From the NCBI GenBank assembly GCA_021772735.1, contig JAJFLK010000485.1, positions 1 to 6,980 on the forward strand: a stretch of 6,980 nucleotides of DNA, in the 5' to 3' direction. Source of the stretch: Candidatus Sumerlaeota bacterium (GTDB taxonomy: Bacteria > Sumerlaeota > Sumerlaeia > MVZB01 > JAJFLK01). This document shows, one piece after another, positions 1 through 6,286 of the stretch. Position 1 is the stretch's first letter; each line of letters starts with the position of its first letter. The notes below the pieces were generated by a model, which did no database searches, was not told the DNA's origin, and worked only from the letters and a program-made list of their open reading frames with translations. The position numbers and the translations under genes are program-made.

Positions 1-1
1 C

Positions 2-148
2 GGCGAGATCGTCTACGACGTGGAAAAGAAAACCGGGACGACGATGGATGAATTTCGAGCCAACAGCAGTCGCCTCGTGCGGATTGAAACCCAACAGGCC
101 ATCGATATTCTGATACCTCAATTCATCGATCAGCTTTTCGAGAAGTAA
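2..148 (+). CDS. C-terminal fragment of unidentified protein (5'-truncated)
   Basis: An open frame runs from the left edge to a TAA at 146-148 and gives the last 48 residues of a protein whose start lies outside the window. The visible part begins GEIVYDVEKKTG, continues through an RANSSRLVRIETQQA segment and ends FIDQLFEK. It looks like a beta-strand followed by an amphipathic helix rich in I, L, Q and D. Coding is supported by the intact frame and the genuine gene starting 49 nt downstream on the same strand. The strand-then-helix ending vaguely resembles small envelope lipoproteins such as the LptE type, but that is a weak impression and no diagnostic motif is present. I do not assign a function. 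It may be co-transcribed with the hydrolase that follows. Confidence 0.6.
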   Translation, partial: GEIVYDVEKKTGTTMDEFRANSSRLVRIETQQAIDILIPQFIDQLFEK

Positions 149-185
149 CCCCCGCGATCGACTCCCGAATTTACTCAATGAGAAT

Positions 186-190
186 GGAGA
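186..190 (+). promoter_or_regulatory. Ribosome binding site deciding a GTG start
   Basis: GGAGA lies 7 nt before the GTG at 198 and fixes this as the hydrolase start. Two nearer upstream ATGs (178 and 184) are in another frame that stops at 199-201, so they are not alternative starts for this protein. Confidence 0.6.
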
Positions 191-197
191 CGCACGC

Positions 198-848
198 GTG
201 AGCAGTTTTGACATCCACGGCCTTTCAGGCGGTCCGTTTCAGACGAACTCATACCTGGTCATTGACAAGGCCACGCACAAAGCCGCGCTGGTCGATCCGG
301 GCTGGGACGCCGATCAACATTGGCCGCCGGTCATCGACGAGCACGGCGCGAAGCTCGAATCCATCATCTTAACGCACGGCCATATCGATCACGTCAGCGG
401 AGTCGCGGCGATCCTGCGCGCATATCCCGGCCTGCCGGTTTATATCCACCGCGATGACGAGATGATGCTGTCGTTCTCCAAGGCCGGCGAGATGTTCGGT
501 CTGCCCTTCGAGGTGAGCGAGGCGACCGACTATTTTGAAGAAGGCAAGACATTCAGCGTCGGCGAGACGACGTTCGAGATCTTCCATACGCCCGGCCATT
601 CGCCGGGCCATATCGTTCTGCTTTGCGGCAGCCACCTGATCGCCGGGGACGTGATTTTCCAAGGCAGCATCGGGCGGACCGATCTGCCCGGCGGCAGCTA
701 TCCGGTCCTCGCCGATTCGATCCTGAACAAAGTCATGGCGCTCGACGACGAGGTCGTGATCTACCCGGGCCACGGGCCGGTGACGACGGTCGGCCGGGAG
801 CGCAGCTCAAACCCTTTCGTCGTGCAGATGATCGCCGAAAAAAACTGA
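198..848 (+). CDS. MBL-fold metallo-hydrolase, glyoxalase II-like
   Basis: A 216-residue single-domain metallo-beta-lactamase-fold hydrolase. The metal-binding set is complete: THGHIDH at residues 59-65 (HxHxDH), H134 in TPGHSPGH, D151 in AGDVIFQGSIGRTDLPGG, and H192 in YPGHGP. These residues normally hold two metal ions, usually zinc or iron. The GSIGRTDLPGG segment and the length of about 210 residues match the short YcbL-like group of the glyoxalase II family, which lacks the C-terminal glutathione-binding helices of classical GloB. It is therefore probably a cytoplasmic thioesterase-type hydrolase of unknown substrate; no signal peptide is seen. The GTG start is supported by GGAGA at 186-190. 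It follows the upstream gene by 49 nt. Its last codons overlap the probable terminator of the convergent gene. The family call is firm, the substrate is not. Confidence 0.93.
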   Translation: MSSFDIHGLSGGPFQTNSYLVIDKATHKAALVDPGWDADQHWPPVIDEHGAKLESIILTHGHIDHVSGVAAILRAYPGLPVYIHRDDEMMLSFSKAGEMFGLPFEVSEATDYFEEGKTFSVGETTFEIFHTPGHSPGHIVLLCGSHLIAGDVIFQGSIGRTDLPGGSYPVLADSILNKVMALDDEVVIYPGHGPVTTVGRERSSNPFVVQMIAEKN

Positions 849-860
849 GGCGGCGCTCAG
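838..860 (-). terminator. Probable intrinsic terminator of the propeller gene
   Basis: Read on the minus strand, CTGAG (860-856), a 6-nt loop and CTCAG (849-845) form a 5-bp stem followed directly by seven T (844-838). This is the layout of a Rho-independent terminator. The stem is short, which lowers confidence. The stop codon of the minus-strand gene (857-859) sits within the stem, and the T-tract template is the AAA-rich end of the convergent hydrolase gene. Confidence 0.5.
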
Positions 861-1978
861 GCCGTTCGTTTCGGAGTGCTTAATCTAAATACGGTAATCG
901 CCTTGTGCCTCCAGAGGACGGCGTAGAGAAGATCGCCATCGAGCGCCAGGGCCTTGCACTCGTCACCGAGCCAGAGTCGGAGGTCGAGTTTGGGCTCGCG
1001 CGGGTTGGCAAGGTCATAGAAATCGATATACCCATCGGCATTGCCCGCGACCAGATACTGATCTCTCCATACAGCGATGGTCTTGACGGCTGAGGTCGTC
1101 CAATCGGGCAAGAACAAATAGCTGATCAATTCGGGCCGCATCGGGTTTTGGAAATCGAAGATGGAAAATCCGCGCCGGCGATTCGCCGCGATGACCGTCT
1201 CTCCGGTCGTGACGACCGAATCCGTGAACGTTGCGGTCTGGATCTGCCGGACGAGCCGGGGCAGATCAGGATCACTCAGATCGACGACCTGCATGCCGCC
1301 GTCATAGCTATCAGCGGCCAGCAGCCAGTGCGGCGCCAGGAAAGCGCTGGCGCGGGTGTAATCGGGGTGCCCTGAAATCGGCGTGACCGGCGAGGACGCG
1401 TCGAAATCTTCGGGAAGCCAGACGAGCCCGGAGTGGCCGGCGCAAAGCCAGAACTTATCCCCGGCCCTCAGAGCAGAGACCGCCTGCATGGTGGGATTGC
1501 CCGGGAGACGCCGGCTCCACTCCAGCTTGGGGTGAAGCGGGTCGGCGCTGTCGTAAATCGAGAAGCCCAGCAGGCGATCGGCAACCAGCAGTTTATCCCC
1601 CATCGGAAGCACGCCGAGAATGGTGCGGCCCTCGGGGTCGTCGTCATATCGCAGCCCGTGCGTCAACTCAGTGACGATGGGCCGGGCCGGATCGCTGACG
1701 TCGAGCGTCGCCATGCCGTTGGTTCCGCCCGGGGCGTAGAGAACATCGCCCGACGCGACCAATTGAACGGGAGCGAACCCGAGCTGGATCTCGCCGATGG
1801 GCTCGGCGTGGACGATGGGATTGCGCGAGGCGACCGGATGCACGCGAGCGATCTTGCGCAGTCCCCCCGAAGGATATTCGGCGACGGCCGGCCAGCCGCT
1901 CCACGCGAGGCACACCAGCGCGGCCCCAAGCAAGGCGGCGCCAAAGGGGCGTGAACGAATCAAATCGGCAAGGCTCAT
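857..1978 (-). CDS. Secreted LVIVD-repeat beta-propeller protein
   Basis: A 373-residue exported protein of unknown function. Residues 1-33 look like a signal peptide: a basic stretch (LIRSRP), a hydrophobic core AALLGAALVCLAW and a WPAVA end suitable for signal peptidase I; C23 is not in a clear lipobox. The rest is built of repeats of 42-50 residues, each with a G-hydrophobic-x-hydrophobic-D-x-x-x-P core: GMATLDVSDPARP near 88, GFSIYDSADPLHP near 138, a degenerate copy near 184, GMQVVDLSDPDLP near 228, GFSIFDFQNPMRP near 270, GYIDFYDLANPREP near 316 and a last partial copy near 359. This matches the LVIVD repeat family, expected to fold as a beta-propeller of about seven blades. Longer in-frame starts exist (ATG at 1999, GTG at 2014). 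I prefer ATG 1978 because the signal peptide then has a normal n-region and a -10-like box lies 7 nt upstream. It likely binds or scaffolds something outside the cytoplasm; no catalytic residues are evident. Confidence 0.85.
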   Translation of the reverse strand: MSLADLIRSRPFGAALLGAALVCLAWSGWPAVAEYPSGGLRKIARVHPVASRNPIVHAEPIGEIQLGFAPVQLVASGDVLYAPGGTNGMATLDVSDPARPIVTELTHGLRYDDDPEGRTILGVLPMGDKLLVADRLLGFSIYDSADPLHPKLEWSRRLPGNPTMQAVSALRAGDKFWLCAGHSGLVWLPEDFDASSPVTPISGHPDYTRASAFLAPHWLLAADSYDGGMQVVDLSDPDLPRLVRQIQTATFTDSVVTTGETVIAANRRRGFSIFDFQNPMRPELISYLFLPDWTTSAVKTIAVWRDQYLVAGNADGYIDFYDLANPREPKLDLRLWLGDECKALALDGDLLYAVLWRHKAITVFRLSTPKRTA

Positions 1979-2059
1979 GGGCGTCAGTGTATCCGACATC
2001 AGCCCGAATCGCACGAATTCTTGATTTCGAGTGCGGCGCGGGTCGTCTATGATCGCGGA
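1979..2059. promoter_or_regulatory. Divergent promoter region, both genes possibly leaderless
   Basis: This 81-nt gap separates two divergent genes. On the plus strand TATGAT (2048-2053) lies 6 nt before the pyrF ATG at 2060, with a poor -35 (TTTCGA, 2025-2030) at 17 nt spacing. On the minus strand TACACT (1991-1986) lies 7 nt before the ATG at 1978, with a poor -35 (GTGCGA, 2014-2009), also at 17 nt. Neither start has a Shine-Dalgarno. Initiation 6-8 nt after each box would give mRNAs beginning at or next to the ATG. An imperfect inverted repeat (GCACGAA at 2011-2017 against TTCGAGTGC at 2026-2034) lies between the two boxes and could bind a regulator. Boxes are seen; promoter activity is inferred. 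Confidence 0.4.
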
Positions 2060-2887
2060 ATGAACGAGGAGATTCCCGGTTTCTTTTCAAAGCTGGCCGA
2101 GCGCTGCGAGAGCGCCAATACGAGCCTGTGCATCGGTCTTGACCCGGACCCCCGGAGGATTCCGCCCAAGCTCGGCTCGGGGCCCGAGGGGATCTACCGC
2201 TTCTGCGCGGATATCATCGAGGCGACTTCGGAGTTCGCGGCGGCATATAAACCGAACCTCGCGTTCTTCGAAGCGATCGGCGTCGAGGGATGGCAGGTCC
2301 TCGCCCAGGTGCTCGAATCGATCGATCCGGCCATCCCGATTATCATTGACGCCAAGCGCGGGGATATCGGGCCGGCGGCTCGTCATTACGCCCGGGCACT
2401 GTTTGAGAAGCTCAAGGCCGATGCCGTGACGGTCAATCCGCTTTTCGGGTTCGATAGCATCGAGCCGTTCCTCGAATACGAGAACCGTGGGGTCTATATC
2501 GTCTGCATGACGACGAACACCGGCGCGGCGGATTTCGAGATTCCGAATGAGCTGTATGTGCGCATCGCCACGAAGGCCCGCGAATGGAACACGGCGGGAA
2601 ACATCGGCCTGGACGCCGGGGCGAGCAAACCGAAGATGCTCGGGAAGATTCGCACCGCATCGAAGAACCTGCCGATCCTGCTGCCGCGCCTCGGCGGACA
2701 GGGCGACGATCTCCAGGACCTGATGCGCTCGTCGAGCGACCTCCCCCGCCACCACCTGATTTTCACCGTCTCGCGCTCGATCCTGTTTGCGTCCAAAGCC
2801 GACGACTACGGCCACGCCGCCCGCAAAACCGCCCGCTACTACCGCGATAAGATCAACCGCGCGCTCGAAGCCACGAAGCATGATTGA
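2060..2887 (+). CDS. pyrF: Orotidine 5'-phosphate decarboxylase (long-form PyrF)
   Basis: A 275-residue enzyme that decarboxylates orotidine 5'-phosphate to UMP, the last step of de novo pyrimidine synthesis, in the cytoplasm. It has the conserved parts of a TIM-barrel OMP decarboxylase: GLDPDPRRIP (26-35) with D28, YKPNLAFFEAIG (63-74) with K64, the catalytic IIDAKRGDIG (95-104) with D97, K99 and D102, VNPLFGFDSIEPF (125-137), and C-terminal phosphate-binding candidates Q214 and R239 (VSRSI). The length and the KPNLAFFE and DAKRGDI forms fit the longer group (sometimes called subfamily 2, as in mycobacteria) rather than the roughly 230-residue E. coli type. The phosphate-loop segment reads LLPRLGGQGDD instead of the more usual PGxGAQGGD form. 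ATG 2060 is preferred over an in-frame TTG at 2021 because homology begins just after it and a TATGAT box stands 6 nt upstream; there is no Shine-Dalgarno. Confidence 0.93.
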   Translation: MNEEIPGFFSKLAERCESANTSLCIGLDPDPRRIPPKLGSGPEGIYRFCADIIEATSEFAAAYKPNLAFFEAIGVEGWQVLAQVLESIDPAIPIIIDAKRGDIGPAARHYARALFEKLKADAVTVNPLFGFDSIEPFLEYENRGVYIVCMTTNTGAADFEIPNELYVRIATKAREWNTAGNIGLDAGASKPKMLGKIRTASKNLPILLPRLGGQGDDLQDLMRSSSDLPRHHLIFTVSRSILFASKADDYGHAARKTARYYRDKINRALEATKHD

Positions 2888-2972
2888 GGCGGGGGGGCAG
2901 AAATTGTGGAATCCGCGACGAAACTTGTCGCCGAAATCTCCCGAAACCCTGAAAGCCGCGAGAGTTAGATGA
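2880..2972 (+). CDS. Possible 30-codon coupling ORF (doubtful)
   Basis: An ATG at 2880 lies inside the last codons of pyrF and opens a 30-residue frame beginning MIEAGGQKLWNPRR and ending KAARVR. Its TGA (2970-2972) overlaps the ATG of the membrane-protein gene in an ATGA arrangement. Such overlaps permit ribosomes to pass from pyrF to the downstream gene. The peptide is basic and has no recognisable motif, there is no good ribosome binding site for it, and a run of seven G (2891-2897) lies within it. It may be a chance frame; it is listed because both of its ends overlap neighbouring gene ends. Confidence 0.2.
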   Translation: MIEAGGQKLWNPRRNLSPKSPETLKAARVR

Positions 2973-3502
2973 GCAGCGAACCGAAATCCTCCCCACCTGC
3001 AACAACAGCCGGGACAGACCGAACGGAACCAGATGATGTGAAGATCGGTATGACGCTCGTCTTCGCCGTATGTTGGGGTATCGCGCTCGCGATCATAATT
3101 CTCATCAGACTGCTTGCCGACGAATCAACGTCCGCTGCTGACATGGCGCTCGCATTTTTACCGTTGATCATTTTGACCTATATTAAGGTCATGCTATTTC
3201 AATTGAGTCTCGATCTGGCGGTTAACGGCCTCTCCTTTCGCCAAGGATCATATGCACGCCTCGCCGCGTGGAATCTGGGCCATGCAGCGATTGTTGGAGC
3301 CGCGATGTTTGCATCGGACATATTGGCCCAACTCACTTTATTCAAATTTCTCGATTCTTCGCTTGGGACCGAAGTTCTTGGGCTTTTTTCGGTCACGGCC
3401 CAAATAATTATAGTATGTATTGTGATCCCTCTGTCCTCGCTGTGCTTACTCGCAGTTGTTCTGCGCGCAATTGTGCCGCGCGAGATCGAAGCGGAGGAAT
3501 AG
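2969..3502 (+). CDS. Four-helix membrane protein, function unknown
   Basis: A 177-residue integral membrane protein that I cannot assign to a family. The first 26 residues are polar and rich in S, P, T and acidic residues. Four hydrophobic segments follow, near residues 27-49 (MTLVFAVCWGIALAIIILI), 56-82, 97-121 (AAWNLGHAAIVGAAMFASDI) and 137-168 (IIIVCIVIPLSSLCLLAVVL), and the protein ends in a short acidic tail (REIEAEE). There are no catalytic motifs or signal-peptidase site. It begins 81 nt after pyrF on the same strand, so co-transcription is possible, but no functional link is apparent. The DNA is poorer in G+C than its neighbours (about 50% by hand count over 3061-3480 against 65% in a sampled pyrF line), which could mean transfer, relaxed selection, or simply codons for hydrophobic residues. 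The start has only a weak GAGAG upstream. Confidence 0.72.
   Translation: MSSEPKSSPPATTAGTDRTEPDDVKIGMTLVFAVCWGIALAIIILIRLLADESTSAADMALAFLPLIILTYIKVMLFQLSLDLAVNGLSFRQGSYARLAAWNLGHAAIVGAAMFASDILAQLTLFKFLDSSLGTEVLGLFSVTAQIIIVCIVIPLSSLCLLAVVLRAIVPREIEAEE
3493..3498 (+). promoter_or_regulatory. Strong Shine-Dalgarno GGAGGA before a short ORF
   Basis: GGAGGA inside the last codons of the membrane-protein gene lies 5 nt before ATG 3504. It is the closest match to the anti-Shine-Dalgarno sequence that I noticed in the window, yet it serves only a 17-codon frame. It also encodes the EE end of the membrane protein (GCG GAG GAA), so chance is possible. Confidence 0.35.
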
Positions 3503-3503
3503 A

Positions 3504-3557
3504 ATGGGTGCGAATTTCATGGCCACCAAACTACTGTTTTCTCGGGTCGCAAATTAA
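3504..3557 (+). CDS. 17-codon ORF behind a strong RBS; small peptide or gene remnant
   Basis: ATG 3504 opens a frame encoding MGANFMATKLLFSRVAN and ends at TAA 3555-3557. It starts 1 nt after the stop of the membrane-protein gene and is preceded by GGAGGA at proper spacing, the pattern of a translationally coupled downstream gene. The peptide matches nothing I know. It may be a small peptide, the surviving 5' end of a gene lost when the convergent ATPase gene came to lie here, or a chance frame. The ATPase stop codon on the other strand is only 10 nt beyond. Confidence 0.25.
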   Translation: MGANFMATKLLFSRVAN

Positions 3558-3567
3558 AGTACGCCCC

Positions 3568-4926
3568 TCACACCCAGCGTGCCCGCATCGGCAATCGCAG
3601 GGGCGCGCCGGCCGGGCCGGAGGCACCCGGCGAATCCCCGGTTCCCGTAGCCCCCGGGGTGCCGACACCCCCTTCGATCATGAAGTGGTGGATGCGGTAG
3701 TGCATGTCGTATTCGCAGCGTTCCGAATCGGGCGGGCAGATCGTGATCGTCAGGCGGAATCGGCCCGTGCCCAGCGGCGGGTGGTCGAACCACAACCGGA
3801 AGCAGCCCGCCTCGCCGGGTTTGGGATACTGCAAAGCCGTCGCATCCTCCGTGCCGGCGCGATTGTACGCGAAGTTCGTTCCGTCCTCGAAGTCGATCAT
3901 CACCGAGCAATCCAGGCCGGGGATCTCCTGGATGCACCGATACTCGATCTCGATGGCGAACGGGCTGCCCTGCGCGAAGCCGCGCCGCATCTCGCCGTGT
4001 TCGTCCACGAGGCGGATCTCTTTGATCAGGGCTTCGCCCGTGCCGAACCGCCCGGGGCGATCCACGAGGTGGCGGTCGTCATCGAGGATGCCCTCGGATT
4101 CGGAAAATTCGGATTCGATCAGATCGACCAAATATCGATGCGTGACCTCGCGCGAGGGGCCGATGTGCTGGATGCGTCCGGCTTTTAAGCAAACGAGGCG
4201 TTCGCAGATGCGCTCGGCGAACTCGAATTCGTGCGTGACGAAGATGATCGTGACGCCTGCGGCGTGCAGCTGCTCGATCGAGGCGAGGCAGCGCCGCTGG
4301 AACTGCATATCGCCGACCGAAAGAACTTCATCGACCAGCAGGATATCGGGCTCGCAGTGGATCGCGATGGCAAAGCCCAGGCGCATTTTCATGCCCGTCG
4401 AATAGAACTTGAGCTGCGTCGTGCGGAACGAATCCAGACCGGCGTAATCGAAAATGCTGTCGATCATCGAGTTCATCTCGGCTGCCGTGAGGCCATAGAT
4501 CGCGCCCTGCAGGTGCGCGTTCTCCTCGCCGTTCAGGTCGCCGTGGAACCCGGCGCCCAGCTCGATCAGGCAGTGCACGCGCCCGCCGACTTCGACGCTG
4601 CCGCTGGTCGCCTCGGTGATCCCGGCGATGAGCTTCAAGATCGTGGATTTGCCCGAACCGTTGTGGCCGATGATCCCGATGGCCTCGCCGGGTTTGATAT
4701 CGAGGTTGATCCCTTCCAAGGCCGCGGGGCCCGGCGGCGGCGGCGTGCCCGAGAGCATCCCGAACGCCGCTTCCTTGAGCGACCCCGGTCGCCACACGGC
4801 CGATCCGTATTTTTTCGCAACACCCGTCAGGCGGATCGCGCCCGGCGGCAGACTTCCAGGCGTGGATCGGGGGTCCGGTGCGCTACTGGATTCGTCAGGC
4901 CCGGCGGTTCTGAGCGTAGAGTTCAT
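3568..4926 (-). CDS. Wzt-like ABC ATPase of polysaccharide/O-antigen export
   Basis: A 452-residue cytoplasmic ATPase expected to drive export of a lipid-linked polysaccharide together with a Wzm-type permease that is not in this window. The nucleotide-binding domain spans about 31-265: Walker A GHNGSGKST (87-95), the family-typical LIELGAGFHGDLNGEEN (120-136) in the Q-loop region, signature YSTGMKMRL (175-183), Walker B ILLVDE (195-200), and H232 in the switch. The insertion between residues 40 and 70 before the Walker A region is common in Wzt and TagH proteins. Residues from about 290 to 418 form a beta-rich domain resembling the Wzt C-terminal carbohydrate-binding domain, which in known systems recognises the modified glycan end. 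The last 32 residues are a G/P/A/T-rich tail ending RARWV. The gene begins 6 nt after the accC stop on the same strand, so it is probably the third gene of that operon. The exact substrate cannot be read from sequence. Confidence 0.9.
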   Translation of the reverse strand: MNSTLRTAGPDESSSAPDPRSTPGSLPPGAIRLTGVAKKYGSAVWRPGSLKEAAFGMLSGTPPPPGPAALEGINLDIKPGEAIGIIGHNGSGKSTILKLIAGITEATSGSVEVGGRVHCLIELGAGFHGDLNGEENAHLQGAIYGLTAAEMNSMIDSIFDYAGLDSFRTTQLKFYSTGMKMRLGFAIAIHCEPDILLVDEVLSVGDMQFQRRCLASIEQLHAAGVTIIFVTHEFEFAERICERLVCLKAGRIQHIGPSREVTHRYLVDLIESEFSESEGILDDDRHLVDRPGRFGTGEALIKEIRLVDEHGEMRRGFAQGSPFAIEIEYRCIQEIPGLDCSVMIDFEDGTNFAYNRAGTEDATALQYPKPGEAGCFRLWFDHPPLGTGRFRLTITICPPDSERCEYDMHYRIHHFMIEGGVGTPGATGTGDSPGASGPAGAPLRLPMRARWV

Positions 4927-4932
4927 CGTTCT

Positions 4933-6273
4933 CTACAGCAGCTTCTCGTCGATGAGATTCGTCGTGAAATGACCCGAGAGAAATCGCTCGTTGGTCAGGA
5001 TCTTGCGATGGAACGGGATCGTGGTCTTCACACCTTCGATCACGAATTCATCGAGCGCCCGGCGCGCGCGCGCGATGGCCTTATCGCGGTCCGGCGCGTG
5101 GACAATGAGCTTGGCGAGCATGGAATCGTAATCGGGCGGGACGACGTATTCGGCATAGATATGGGAATCGATGCGAATGCCGGGTCCGCCGGGGACGTGG
5201 AACGTCGTGATCTTGCCCGGCGAAGGCTGGAAATCGCGATCCGGGTCCTCGGCGTTGACGCGGAATTCGATTGCATGGCCTCTCAGTCTGACGTGCTTCT
5301 GCGCCAAGGGAACTTTCTCTCCGTCCGCCAGGCGGATCTGCTCACGGATGAGATCCAGGCCCGAGACCTCCTCGGTGACCGGATGCTCGACCTGGATGCG
5401 CGTATTCATCTCCATGAAGTAGAACTTGCGGCCGTCGAGCAGAAATTCGACCGTCCCCGCGCCGACGTATCCGACGGATTTTGCGGCTTTGACGGCCGTA
5501 TCGCAAAGTTCGCGCCGCAGCTTATCGTCGAGCACGATGCAAGGCGATTCCTCGAGCAGCTTCTGGTGGCGGCGCTGAGTCGAGCAATCGCGCTCGCCCA
5601 GGTGGATGACGCCGCCTTTCTTGTCTCCCAGGATCTGCACCTCAACGTGCTTGGGGTTCATGATGTATTTTTCAACGTAGACGCCGCCATTGCCGAAAGC
5701 GGCTTCGGCCTCGGCCTGTGCCGAAGCGAACGAGCTGTTCAGCGAGACCTCGGTGTGCGCGATCCGCATCCCACGGCCGCCGCCGCCGGCCGAGGCCTTG
5801 ATCATGACCGGGAAGCCGATCTTGTGCGCGACGTCGCGCGCGGCCTCAAGCGTTTCGACGATGCCCTCGCTGCCGGGAACGACCGGGATGCCCGCGCGCT
5901 TCATCGCCTTGCGCGCCTCGGCCTTGTCGCCCATCGTCCGGATCACCTTGCCGCTCGGTCCGATGAAAACGATCTTGCACTGCTCGCACAGATCGGCGAA
6001 ATCGGCGTTCTCGGCAAGAAAGCCGTAACCGGGATGGATGGCGTCGGCATCGCTGATCTCGGCCGCGGAGAGGATTTGCGCGATGTTCAGGTAACTGCGG
6101 CCGCTGCGGGCAGGCCCGATGCAGATGTCTTCGTCGGCCCAGCGCACGTGCAGCGAATCGCGGTCGGCCTCGGAGTAGACCGCCACGGTGCGCAGACCCA
6201 TCTCCCGGCAGGTGCGGATGATGCGTAGGGCGATTTCGCCCCGATTGGCGATGAGAATCTTGCGAAGGCTCAT
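4933..6273 (-). CDS. accC: Acetyl-CoA carboxylase, biotin carboxylase subunit
   Basis: A full-length 446-residue biotin carboxylase (E. coli AccC has 449). It uses ATP and bicarbonate to carboxylate the biotin on AccB, the first half-reaction of malonyl-CoA formation for fatty-acid synthesis. The N-terminal domain starts RKILIANRGEIALRIIR; the ATP-grasp domain has K116, K159, the glycine-rich GGGGRG (163-168) and HQKLLEE (236-242, K238). The metal and catalytic residues fall at the same numbers as in E. coli: E276, E288, R292, Q294, E296 and R338, with MNTRIQVEHPVTE at 289-301. There is no sign of fusion to a carrier or carboxyltransferase domain, so this is a stand-alone subunit. It starts 13 nt after the accB stop, and I see no good Shine-Dalgarno in that gap, which suggests translational coupling to accB. 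A 3-methylcrotonyl- or propionyl-CoA carboxylase subunit is less likely, because those are usually longer and carry their own biotin domain. Confidence 0.96.
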   Translation of the reverse strand: MSLRKILIANRGEIALRIIRTCREMGLRTVAVYSEADRDSLHVRWADEDICIGPARSGRSYLNIAQILSAAEISDADAIHPGYGFLAENADFADLCEQCKIVFIGPSGKVIRTMGDKAEARKAMKRAGIPVVPGSEGIVETLEAARDVAHKIGFPVMIKASAGGGGRGMRIAHTEVSLNSSFASAQAEAEAAFGNGGVYVEKYIMNPKHVEVQILGDKKGGVIHLGERDCSTQRRHQKLLEESPCIVLDDKLRRELCDTAVKAAKSVGYVGAGTVEFLLDGRKFYFMEMNTRIQVEHPVTEEVSGLDLIREQIRLADGEKVPLAQKHVRLRGHAIEFRVNAEDPDRDFQPSPGKITTFHVPGGPGIRIDSHIYAEYVVPPDYDSMLAKLIVHAPDRDKAIARARRALDEFVIEGVKTTIPFHRKILTNERFLSGHFTTNLIDEKLL

Positions 6274-6286
6274 GGCTGGGGCGGAC

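Noticed and set aside
2087..2881. A 264-codon minus-strand frame opposite pyrF
   Set aside because: It is the antisense shadow of pyrF, rich in R, E and D, with no family motif.
2915..2931. GCGAC/GTCGC hairpin after pyrF as a terminator
   Set aside because: The stem is 5 bp with a 7-nt loop and no T-tract follows on either strand.
3503..3567. A bidirectional terminator between the convergent membrane-protein and ATPase genes
   Set aside because: Only an imperfect GGGTCGC/CGCCCC pairing is visible, with no adjacent T-tract.
3268..4188. A 306-codon plus-strand frame running from the membrane gene across the ATPase 3' end
   Set aside because: It overlaps real genes on both strands and shows no recognisable protein features.
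4231..6228. A 665-codon open frame on the plus strand opposite accC and the ABC ATPase
   Set aside because: It is antisense to two unmistakable genes, has a charged low-complexity composition without domains, and is explained by the GC-rich codon use of those genes.
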